A stretch of 64,000 nt of DNA from Polytrichum commune (taxonomy: Eukaryota > Streptophyta > Polytrichopsida > Polytrichales > Polytrichaceae). Both the position numbers and the translations under genes were made by a program. Under the pieces are notes generated by a model that saw only the letters and a program-made list of their open reading frames with translations, ran no database searches and was not told where the DNA came from. This document shows positions 45,100 through 55,112 of the stretch, piece after piece; the stretch's first letter is position 1, and each line of letters opens with the position of its first letter. Location of the stretch: positions 57,128,758 to 57,192,757 of the forward strand of contig OX485805.1 of assembly GCA_950295325.1 (NCBI GenBank), given 5' to 3'.

Positions 45100-45880
45100 A
45101 AATCACTCTAATCGGATAAGAAATGCAAAAGTTATGAGGGTTGGAAGTGTGAGGTCGATTCAACCGACCCTTCCAACCCACCTATCTACCTTCTAACTTC
45201 AAAAATTCATAGCACATTCCTTACTACTTGGATCTAGGCTTTCCTTATACCATTGGAAAGCTATGAACAAGCTCTAACTAGAAAAATTATGACATCAGCA
45301 GGTTAAGCTAATAGAAATTCAGCGGACTCCTTGTAACACAGCAGTCAATCAAGAAGGCTTAAACTATGTATCTCGCCTTCAACAATTCATATCTAATTCA
45401 AATCTTAGTCAAATCAAACGTTCTATATGACCCTGGAGAGATATTAAAAAGATGTATTTGATAAAAATATGTGATTAGAAAGGTAAGCCGAAGTGAACCC
45501 AGCAGGTCCTCTGTAATGCAGCAGTCAACCAAAAGTTCTCAAACTATGTGTCCCATCTTGCACAATTCATATCTAATTCAATTCATGCTCAAATCAAATG
45601 TTCTAAGCCATTTTGGAAAGCTACACAAAAGTTCTACTTGGGAAAAATATAATTTCTTGGAATTAAAATTCCTATTGGGCTCGCAGGTCTGATCCAGCAG
45701 CCGCTACCCACAAGACCACCCAGTTTTTCTACTCCATCTTTGAAAATCCATAACTAATTGTCATCTCAACCAAATCACAAATGGGAAACGGCTATGGATA
45801 GCTATATGAAATCTCTCTAAGAGAAAAATGATAAGTATCTTGTTCTAGCTTTTGAACTAAGCCTTCAGGGCATTGGCAGA
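45100..45880. repeat. Diverged ~185-bp tandem repeats
   Basis: Phrases CAATTCATATCTAATTCAA, AACTATGTRTC and GCAGCAGTCAA recur near 45290-45480, 45480-45660 and, more weakly, 45660-45850. An old tandem repeat of about 185 bp. Confidence 0.6.
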
Positions 45881-45954
45881 TGAGGTCTATAATGCCTCTA
45901 CTCAAAACTCTACCATCCAACCTACCTCTACAAAAGAAGGAATAATTTTGTTGG

Positions 45955-46726
45955 TGTGTTAATAAACACACAACCTAACTAGGAGAGAGAGAGTAGAGGA
46001 GGTTCTCAAGCCTTTCTTTTAGACCATTGAGAATACATGCTAAAGGATTTTTTCCTAACTACATTGAAGCAGGGCTTCGCCCAAAAACTAGAGAAAGAGA
46101 GAGAGCTACAAGGTGGAAGGAGGGGTTTTTAAACCCTCTCACAAAAGGGTTGGACCCCTCCTCCACCGGATCCATTTTTCAAACCCTTTTCCGAAATTTT
46201 GGCTCGGGGGTTTTCCCGGTTGAGGTTGCCACCCTCTCGCCGAGGTGGCTCCGACAAAAAACCTTTAGAAATCTTTCTAATTTTTCCGCCATCGAGTTGG
46301 CAAGGGGGCAAGTGGGCAAGTATCCCCCTTGCTCTCTTTCTTTTTTGTCTTCAAAATTCTTCACGCCGATTTTATCTTCTTACGTAAAACACCTCCAATA
46401 GTCTTGTGTGCCTCACACTAACTAATAAACTAACACTTGCTTAGCTAGCATCTACTAACATTTGCTTAATAACTAGCATCTACTAATATTTGCTTAATAA
46501 CTAGCATCTACTAATATTTGCTTAGCTAGTTGTTTTTACTAGCTAGCACATTTTTTCTACTTTGCTATCTTCTAGCACTACTTAGTTTCATTTTGACCTT
46601 CCTTCTTCTAGGCTAAATGCTAAATGAACTAATTTTTCCTAAATTCCCTATCAATTCTAACTTTTAATGCTAACATTCTAACTAAAAGTGATCCCGCAGA
46701 GTGGTGGACCACTCAAAGGGTTCACA
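45955..46726 (-). repeat. LTR-like repeat, minus-strand copy
   Basis: Reverse-complement homologue of 38877-39699 with TGTGAACC and TTAACACA ends. Includes the CTCGCCGAGGTGGCT / GCCGCCTCGGCGAGAG block shared by both copies. The plus-strand frames in it are incidental. Confidence 0.5.
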
Positions 46727-46924
46727 ATTTGAATCTTGTAGTGTATAGATGTTGACACATGATCATTAAATACAACCCAAAACAATTTCTACAAACACAA
46801 CATTGAATAGAATCATACTATACAACTGAAATTGTAGAGGTGAAATTGGTAAAGTACATTGCCAATGTTTGCTAATCCAGGTGGTAACTTAGATATCTGC
46901 ACATTGGTCATACGGCTGAATTTG

Positions 46925-47325
46925 TGTTTGTTTGGGTAGGCTATGTGTTTAATTTGATTTCTGGGCTTATGATTTAGTGGCCCTTAGGCAGGTTAGGGTG
47001 GCAGATTATACATGAAGGGCAACCTGGAATGGGGTGCCGTTGCAGGCACCCCCCTGCAATGACTTTTTTCATTGAGTTTATTGGTCAAAAGGCAAAATCC
47101 TTGTTTGTTTGGGTAGGCTAAGTGTTTATTTTGATTTCTGGGGGGTTAGTTTAGTGACCCTTTGGCAACTTAGGATGGCAAAATATACATGAATGGCAAC
47201 CTCTAAGGGGGTGCCGTTCCAGGCACTCCCTTGGAATGATTTTTTTTTAATTCAGTTTATTGGTCATAAGGTTGTATTTGTGTTTGTTTGGGTAGGCTAG
47301 GTGTTTAGTTTTATTTCCAGACTCG
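46925..47325 (+). repeat. ~180-bp tandem repeat, two full units and a partial third
   Basis: Each unit begins GTTTGTTTGGGTAGGCTA and contains GGGGTGCCGTT.CAGGCAC and a GTTTATTGGTCA end. The starts are near 46926, 47104 and 47283. Confidence 0.8.
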
Positions 47326-48492
47326 TAGGAGAATATGTGCCACTTGTGGACATTCGCGAATGGGATTTATCATCTATCTAACCCCCTCCAAAAACAAATC
47401 CGATACTTGACAACAGATCTTTCTAAATCTTATAATGTTAACCCTCATGAATGAATCAGAGTTAACATTTATAAAATTAGTATTTTGAGCAATATACAAA
47501 TCTTAACATTGATAAATATGAGCAATTGTGAAGAGTCATTGTGATAGAATATCATTCACAATATTGCAAACTCAATCATAACTTTGTTCAATATCAAGTT
47601 TTCAAATCACGGGCTAGAGAGAAAGGAATGTAATTGGATGTGTAGTAATTATCATCCATATTGTGGTTGTTTTTCATTCGTTAACATTTATATAGTCAAA
47701 TTTACAAAGAAGGGAGTACCATTTTGTTATCAGTTAACACGTTTAACAGTTATACTGTGCAATATATGGGGTGTAGAAGAAAGTTAACATTTTGAAATGG
47801 TGAACACTTATAGTTGTAACACTTATAGAGGGTGTACTGTATGTGGAGAAATTTTATTAAGAGACCTCCTTCGTGTTTACTTCAAATAGTACATGTTTTT
47901 AATTTACAATAATATGTACTATAGTACACGTGTTTGGATATTGAATTGGTGACGTCATACTGATGTAAGCCCTAATGTTGTATTTTATTAAAATATTTAT
48001 ATGTTTCATAAATCTATAAATGTTATGAATGGGGAAATGTAAACCCTATTTCCACGGTAATAGACTACCTAACCCTTAAAAGTTTCTAAAAATAGTTAGA
48101 TGTTTTTCATTCATTCCCGCGGTTATAGGTGCATTTTTCCTCTCATTTCATGTCTCACATCGAGTTCTCCGCTCTCCGCTCTCTGCTCACTGCTCTCCGC
48201 TCGCATACTAACTTTCCCCGGTGGCCGACAGTACATGGGCCGGCGCTGGCAGGCCTACGGCTAAGCCGTACCAGCTGCCGCCCATGTGGTATACCCCTAA
48301 ATGTAGTTCGCAACTATCGGGCACTAGTGCCCGGAAGTCCACAATATAAGGAGAAAAACGAGGAAAAGGAGACTTTTCTTGGGCAAGGTGCCATGTTGGA
48401 GGAAGTTGTGAAACTTCTTCTGCCTCTCGTGTGGCAAGGGCAAAGTGGCCCTATGACTAGATTGAGGCCTGAAAAATATGGGCTAGCCCAGC
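47326..48492. other. No gene seen
   Basis: AT-rich sequence. 48165-48205 has a short CTCCGCTCT-type tandem. No supported ORF. Confidence 0.4.
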
Positions 48493-48546
48493 CACTACAA
48501 GGAAAGGGGGTCTCTTGGACACGAAGTTTTGACACAAAAAGCTTTT

Positions 48547-48672
48547 GTGTGGGAGTTTTAAGCTTTTGCTCGATTTTTGAGCTCCGCAACACACTTCTTA
48601 CATGCATGTAATTACATGTGAGAATTGTGTTGCGGAGCTCAAAAATCGAGCAAAAGCTTAAAACTCTTACAC
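48547..48672. repeat. 126-bp inverted repeat
   Basis: Arms of about 54 bases (GAGTTTTAAGCTTTTGCTCG and its complement), nearly perfect, with a short CATG-rich loop. Subterminal in the CACTA element. Confidence 0.85.
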
Positions 48673-48736
48673 ATATGTGTAAAAGTTGTGTCACTTTAAT
48701 GTCATGCAAGAAGTCCGTGAAAGAATGTTCTATCTT

Positions 48737-48802
48737 TAATTAGGTAGGTGACTTCCTTCTAGGTCTAGATCTAGCTAGAAGGAAGTCACCTACCTAATTA
48801 AC
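48737..48802. repeat. 66-bp inverted repeat, with a half copy at 48905-48957
   Basis: Arms TTAATTAGGTAGGTGACTTC and its complement around a GATCTAG-rich centre. The left arm and its preceding GAAGTCCGTGAAAGAATGTT recur near 48883-48957. Confidence 0.85.
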
Positions 48803-48959
48803 TACTAATTAAGGTAGAAGAGAGACATTACATGCATTCATCCAACATAAATGCACTAAAATAGTAAATACTCAATGGCAAGGAAGTCCGTGAAAGAATG
48901 TTCTATCTTTAATTAGGTAGGTGACTTCCTTCTAGATCTAGATCTAGCTAGAAGATCTA

Positions 48960-49050
48960 CAAAAGTAAATAATAAATAAAAACAGTAAATAAAAACAGTA
49001 AGTAAAAACAGTTAATACAAACCATAAGTAAAAACAATAAGTAAAAACAA
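48960..49050 (+). repeat. A-rich tandem repeat (left part)
   Basis: Units like AAAAACAGTAAAT. It continues at 49712-49945 after the foldback insertion. Confidence 0.75.
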
Positions 49051-49058
49051 TATATAAA

Positions 49059-49703
49059 GGGAATTGTTAAAACCACCACGCCTTTTGTTAATGCCACCAC
49101 GCTCGTGATTTGTAGTCACGTCATTTGGGATTTTACGCGCGATGTCGGAGTATCTTAAATTAAACTAATTTCTTGGCGGGCCAGACGAGGGCCGCTATAT
49201 GAACCATTTATGGCGGGGGAAGATCTTTACTATACGCGGGCCGGTTCTAGGGGGGCGGACATTGGTGGGGCTCACTTATGCCGTCGGCCTCATGTCTTAT
49301 TTCGGGGCGCCCACCTTTAGGCTCTTGTTGGGCTAGGCGGGCTAACGAACTACTTATTAGTAGTAAGTAGGCCTAACCAACTAGTTATTAAGTAGTAAGT
49401 AGGCCTACCGAGCCACCGAGCCCGCCTAGCCCAACAAGAGCCTAAAGGTGGGCTCCCCGAAATAAGACATGAGGCCGACGGCATAAGTGAGCCCCACCAA
49501 TGTCCGCCCCCCTAGAACCGGCCCGCATATAGTAAAGATCTTCCCCCGCCATAAATGGTTCATATAGCGGCCCTCGTCCGGCCCGCCAAGAGATTAGTTT
49601 AATTTAAGATACTCCGACATCGCGCGTAAAATCCCAAATGACGTGACTACAAATCACGAGCGTGGTGGCATTAACAAAAGGCGTGGTGGTTTTAACAATT
49701 CCC
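49059..49703. mobile_element. 645-bp foldback element with 8-bp target duplication
   Basis: Two 285-bp inverted arms (49059-49343, 49419-49703) with about four mismatches, around a 75-bp loop. Ends read GGGAATTGTT. The flanks are TATATAAA on both sides (49051-49058, 49704-49711). Long arms with an 8-bp duplication suggest a hAT- or Mutator-type foldback. The duplication is A/T-only, so chance similarity is possible. Confidence 0.82.
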
Positions 49704-49711
49704 TATATAAA

Positions 49712-49945
49712 AACAGTAAATAAAACAGTAAATAAAACAGTAAATAAAATCAGTAAATAAAATCAGTAAATAATAGACAGTAAATAATAGACAGTAAATA
49801 ATAAATAGTAGACAATAAACAATAAATAAAAGACAGTAAATAGTAGACAATAAATAATGGACAGTAAATAGTAGACAGTAACTAATGGACAGTAAATAAT
49901 AGACAGTAACTAATTGGCAGTAAATAGTAGACAGTAAATAGTAGA
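49712..49945 (+). repeat. A-rich tandem repeat (right part)
   Basis: About twenty units of ACAGTAAATA / GACAGTAAATAAT, interrupted from its left part by the foldback element. Confidence 0.8.
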
Positions 49946-50015
49946 AGTAGAGAGCGAATAGAGGCCCCCATATACAAAGGCTTGAAGCATTCCTTATATA
50001 TCATAAGATGTTGAA

Positions 50016-50190
50016 TGGCTTGGTGGCTTAGGCCTTCAAGTGGGGACCATGAGGTACACGGTTCGAATCCCTTGGCCTTCCGTCTTTACTTGGCTTTAAG
50101 AGTGGTTTGCTACCCACTAGAGGTAGGTGGGCGGTAGGCGGTAGGCGGTCCACCGGAAGTAGGCACCTACCTAAATACAAATCATTTTTA
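50016..50190 (+). repeat. Possible tRNA-derived SINE
   Basis: TGGCTTGGTGG (50016-50026) fits an A box with one mismatch and GGTTCGAATCC (50060-50070) fits a B box of an RNA polymerase III promoter, spaced as in SINEs. The sequence does not fold into a full tRNA, so it is not called a tRNA gene. Confidence 0.4.
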
Positions 50191-50443
50191 ATGAGATATG
50201 TACTATTTAACATTTAAATAAATTACTCATAATAAAAATTTACCGCCGATCGAGGTCAAAGTCTATACTTGCTAATTAAAACCACGACACGATTCTGACA
50301 TCTCATGTGTTAAAAAATAGGACTGGTCCAAGAAGACACCTTCTTTACAGTGGCTGCAACTACCACGACATGTCTCATGGTCCTTGAAAAGTGTTAATTT
50401 TGTGTCTTTTTGGTGTCTGAAAGGACCCCCTTTCCTAGTAGTG

Positions 50444-50815
50444 TAGCTAATGGGCTGTAAAAAGTCTGGAAGACTTCAATCTGGAACACTGCTCCCTAGC
50501 CATTAGAAGGCGCGGCCATATAGTGTCTGAAAACCGACAAGTCTGCATGTCGCCAATTAATATCTGTAATGACTTTACTCTGTCGGAGGGAGGGAATTGG
50601 TCAAAACCAATTTCCAAGTTACTGTGATTCTTCTCCTCCTACAATTCAAAAGCCACTCTCCTCTCGATGGCTTTCTATCCGTAACGTTACGGCACTCACT
50701 TGGGTTTCCACAGGGCTCCGGAAGGGATTCGTTCGAATTCATATGATCACCTTCACTTGTTGGTGCTTTTAGTTTCGAGTTGTCAAAGGGATTTGCACTA
50801 ACGCTGCTGAGCGAG
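50444..50815. promoter_or_regulatory. Upstream region of the AAA+ gene
   Basis: Between the CACTA end and the first good ATG. A frame is open from 50780 but starts without ATG. The promoter must lie here or in the CACTA element; no clear TATA box picked. Confidence 0.3.
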
Positions 50816-52685
50816 ATGGATTCTAGTCCACCAGGCGCTGAAGGCTGCCTCTTAGTGGACAGGACATCAATTTCCGATGGTAAAAGTAATGTAGCTGGTT
50901 TCGGGAAGGTCGTTGGAATATCGCTGGTAATTGACCAGATGTCAAACAGTTTCGTCATCCTCATGTACTGCTTCATATTGTATATTGTCCACCGGTGCCT
51001 TCATGTCAGACAGGAACGAAGAAGGCAGCAGGAAATGTTACGAGATTACGAGAAGCAGTGCGAAACGGAGCAAGATGCTATCGGGAATCTGAAGCACTCT
51101 GCGTCTGTGGAGACCACCAACCATGTTCCCCGACGTCCAAGGACAGACAGGAAAGGAAAGGGAGTTTCCCGGGGCCCCAGAGATACACATGTTCCCGATA
51201 CAAACTCAGCTGCCGCCAACAATGGCGTTAATATCCAGCAATTTGTTTCTCTGTCCATGTTCCCTGTGGGAGAGAAGATGATGGAGGATCTCGTAAAAGA
51301 TGAGGTCCTCAATATCGAGAGCGATGATGTGAGAAAAACAGTGCCCCAAAATCAGAACATAACTGTATGCAAATTTGGAGAAAATGAGGGTTCTTTTCTT
51401 GCCCAGACGCAGATAAAAGTGTCAAGTGATGTCTTGACACAACTGAAAAAACTTGCAGAGGATGTCCAAACTGACTCTGAGATATTCAATATGCAGCTTG
51501 GAAACTTCAAATATTACGTGAAAACACCCTCGGGTAAGTATGGCACACAACACTCAAGTTTTTACTGGTCCTTTTTTGGGGGGGGGGCGTGTCATATTCT
51601 TATGAGCTCATTCTGGCCCTATCTGCAAGTTAGGCAATAATCTAAAAAGTTTTGAGCTACTGCAGTTTTTCGTAGGTTGAAGGTTACACCATATTTTTTG
51701 CTGAGACACTTTTGTGCAAGTGTACACCTAAAGTAGGGTTGCTCTGACAACATGAATGATGTTTATTGTCCCTGGCATATGAAGTGTGCTCATGATGCGT
51801 TGCAGATAATAAAGTGAAGCTGCTGAACCTCGACAACAGGGATCCACTTAATCTAGGGCCCGTGGTCTTACAGTCGACATATGTAGCAGGTATGTTGCTA
51901 ATGGTAGGAATCACATGCTCTTTTAATCACCTTCTCATATGGAGTTGTCCTTGCATCCTCCAGACACACTGAAATAATATTCTGCCATTCTTCCCCATTC
52001 TTCATAAATATCTCCAGATTCTTTTAGCAAAATTTTCAATTCTGAGCAAGACCGTGCCATGAAATTATATTTACAAGTTTGTCATCTATTTTCTATTGCA
52101 GGAATGTTCACAGTATACGGACTTCGGCTAACAGGAGCCAAGATTATGTTAGCAACAGATTGGAAGTGTATAACTCTAGAGATTGCGTCCAAGAGGGTAA
52201 GATAATGCTCTTATAACCTACGGAATTACATGACGATGTAGAAACCTAACCTTCCTTTCTGACCTGTAGTGTATTATGGTACATGGGGTTCTATCAAACA
52301 TATTTTTTCAGGGTAACTGAGGGCAACCTGCGTATCAATGTCCGCAGTGAATTATGAGCAAATACTCTCGTGAATAATAGAAAATTACATAAGTAAAGGA
52401 AAATCATTACTGTTTTGGACGTTTTTCACTACCATTTTCCTGAAAGTGATATATTCCTATTTGCACCATTCCAGTCAAATATTAGCTTTCACTCGCCTAA
52501 ATATACCATGTGGGCTGCTTTTCAGGAAGTTGGCTCTTTGGAAGTATACACTTGTGTGGCCAGTCTGCCTTCGAATTCCTTTACTGAATTGTTTGTGTAC
52601 GCTACAAAGAGCATTGTTCTGCAAGAACATACAGTCTGTTTTACCAGCTTGGCCATTCCTGTGCAAGACAACAGTTTAAGAGTAG
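50816..52685 (+). CDS. Proposed 5' exons of the AAA+ ATPase gene
   Basis: Four exons with canonical sites and agreeing phases: 50816-51533 (start MDSSPPGAEG), 51806-51889, 52102-52196, 52526-52685. Exon 1 encodes a hydrophobic helix at residues 46-60 (FVILMYCFILYIVH) followed by a basic, charged coil (RQERRRQQEMLRDYEKQ) and disordered sequence with a PRRPRTDRKGKG patch, so a membrane-anchored protein is possible. Later exons (LLNLDNRDPLNLG; MFTVYGLRLTGAKIMLATDWK; EVGSLEVYTCVASLP) show no domain I recognise. Exons between 52686 and 55113 are uncertain: an acceptor at 52970 and a frame at 53672-53945 (ending AG|GTACGC, phase 2, which fits 55113) are candidates. These exons could instead be a separate gene. 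Confidence 0.5.
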
Positions 52686-54323
52686 GTGAGTTTAATACGG
52701 CTGGGGCGAATCAACCCGTACACTGGTTCCTTGGAGGCAAGGGTTTAGGCATCCAACAAGGAACGAGTGTATGGGTTGGTTCGCCCAAATCGTTTAATAC
52801 CAGTGTCATGTCTTTTTTTCATCTTCCTGAAATGTCTTTCATTTTACTGAAATGCATGTCAAGGCTTGACATCTCAATTCAACCAATTATAACATTGCTA
52901 GATGTATGCAACTTTCACAACAAACACCCAGGGAACTTAGAAACCCACAGCTTATTGTAATTTTTCTTAGGTAGTACAATGGCTTATGTGAAAGATAGAC
53001 ATCTTGATACAATGAGCAATGATGTCTGCCGGCCTCCTGTGAGCGACACTTGTGTTTCTTACCTAGCTATTGAATTCCCTGCCTACTTACCTTCAAGATG
53101 CTTATAAAGAGTAAAGACACTCATGCCCTGATCACACTAAAGTTTCCATCCGGTTCTAGCCGTGAAATTGTTGGGGATTATGTTGAGAAATAGATGTTGG
53201 CCCACCACTTTTCACATTATTACAGTCGGAGATGCGGACAGATGGTGCCAAAACTGGTTGATGTGATTAGCCCCTCATTGCACCACTTAGGCCCCCGTTG
53301 CACCACTGGTTAGGGGTAACCAATGCTAGGGAGTGTTAGGGAGAAGTGTTAGCTTAAATATTGTTAAATTTTAGTTATGTTGCCACATTGCCACTTAATT
53401 TAACTGGTGTTAACATTTTTTTTTGCATGGGTTGTCCAAACCCCTACCATCCTTAGTTTGGGCACATGATTACTTCTATTATCCCATTTAGTGCGTTTGG
53501 TACTAATTCCTGAAACAAGCACTACATTTCCATATGAGGTCAATTTTTTTTATTAGCTATTGCTCGCTCTAGCTAAGCCTGGTGCGGACTTCAAACTAAC
53601 TTAGCACAAACTTAGCACAAACTAGCATAAACTAGTCCTTAACTGCAATGCAGCATTTTTGAAAGTATACTATGCAGGCGAGAATTTCGAAATCATGTGA
53701 ATATCAATATTTTAGATTTTGTGACGATAGGAAGATATTTAAATCTCAATTATATATTTCTGTGTTATCTCTTGTGCCAGTGCTGAGGAACGTCATACCG
53801 GTTACATTTATTATAGTCTATGCAGCCAAGCAGATGCTTTGCTTGATATTCTTCATCCACACAGCCAACCCAACCTTAGTCCAGATGTGGCTAATTTTAC
53901 CACTTTTGGTCATCATATCAACACAGTGCCTATCCAGCAGGTACGCAATTTCCTACTGTACACTTAAAATACTGTTGTACCTATCATCTCCACCTTTCAA
54001 AAGTGTGGTAGAAATGGGTAAAGTTTCTGAAGAATCGGGCTATGTTTCTACTTGATAATCAAACGTAGACAAGGCCTACAACTTCAGCTTCCTGGACTTC
54101 AAAATGAATTTCGTTTCATTTCATAACAGAACATCCTTCCTAAAGCGGTCAGTGTCTTCTACAATGTAGCACATCTATTCATTTCGAAATGAAATCTAGG
54201 ATATTCACACATTTGTAACCGCTTTAGGAAGAGTATTTATCTCCACTATCTATTTTGATGGAACCTTCAATGGGACTGCAGCCATCACTCCTTGTAGTGT
54301 CATCACTCTATAGTATCTCCTAA
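52686..54323 (+). other. Intronic or unresolved exon region of the AAA+ gene
   Basis: Contains exon candidates (52971-53030; about 53673-53945) but no firm model, since two frames of the second candidate both look open. 54131-54233 has a small imperfect inverted repeat (CTTCCTAAAGCGGT ... ACCGCTTTAGGAAG). Confidence 0.35.
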
Positions 54324-54840
54324 GGGCATCGCCAGTGGATCTAGGTAAAGCTCACTGCAAACCAAAACCTATCTTTTGACTGACCTAAAATTAGAAACTG
54401 AAATTACCATCATTAGAAGCACACCTAAATAAACGTGAGATATTTCTCAAGAAAAAAGAATTGTAAAAATTTGACGTAGGTGAAATCCCTCATTGAAAAC
54501 ACCACATTTTCAAAATTTAGAGGGAGTGCACCAAATCTTGCTTAAAAATGGAAAGATCCTCCCACACTCCCTCCAAATTTCTGAAATTTGGAGGGAGTGT
54601 GGGAGGATCTTTCCATTTTTAAGCAAGATTTGGTGCACTCCCTCTAAATTTTGAAAATGTGGTGTTTTCAATGAGGGATTTCACCTACGTCAAATTTGTA
54701 CAATTCTTTTTTCTTGAGAAATATCTCACGTTTATTTAGGTGTGCTTCTAATGATGGTAATTTCAGTTTCTAATTTTAGGTCAGTCAAAAGATAGGTTTT
54801 GGTTTGCAGTGAGCTTTACCTAGATCCACTGGCGATGCCC
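54324..54840. mobile_element. Hairpin MITE, PIF/Harbinger (Tourist) type
   Basis: A 517-bp, almost perfect inverted repeat whose arms meet at about 54582. Ends are GGGCATCGCCAGTGGAT and the complement. A 3-bp TAA lies on each side (54321-54323, 54841-54843), as for Harbinger-type elements. The arms differ only by a base or two, so the insertion or arm homogenisation is recent. It lies in the intron before the main ATPase exon. Confidence 0.88.
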
Positions 54841-55112
54841 TAAGATTGATAACATCTTTGCAATGTGACAAGGTTCTAATTCTTATGTGACCAAGATTTA
54901 AATGAATTTCACATGCAGGGTCTGAGTCCACATGGGTAGTGTATTAAAAAAATGAAGTCAATTGAGGAACCCAAAATCCACCATATTTTCCAAGTGAGGT
55001 GTTGTTTGAACTTGTATATGAGAATATAATATATATTTTCCCCAGTCCTGCTATCGCCTTTGATCTCAAAGGATTGAATAGATTATAAATTTTGGTCTAT
55101 TCTGATGTGCAG

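Larger units (their letters stand above)
48493..50443. mobile_element. Non-autonomous CACTA element hosting nested repeats
   Basis: The left end CACTACAAGGAAAGGGGGTC and the reverse complement of the right end CACTACTAGGAAAGGGGGTC agree at nearly every position, with GACACAAAA subterminal repeats on both sides. There is no transposase ORF. The interior holds two small inverted repeats, an ACAGTAAATA-type tandem, a 645-bp foldback insertion and a possible SINE. The 3-bp flanks do not match exactly (AGC and TAG). Confidence 0.7.

Noticed and set aside
50016-50090. Functional tRNA gene
   Set aside because: Only A- and B-box resemblance; no cloverleaf stem set can be formed.
50927-51009. Small intron removing the hydrophobic helix in AAA+ exon 1
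   Set aside because: A GT and an AG are present, but removal of 83 bases would break the reading frame.
53672-54055. Stand-alone hydrophobic 127-codon protein
   Set aside because: Lies between gene exons, two frames are open together, and the hydrophobic character follows from T-rich sequence; listed only as an exon candidate.
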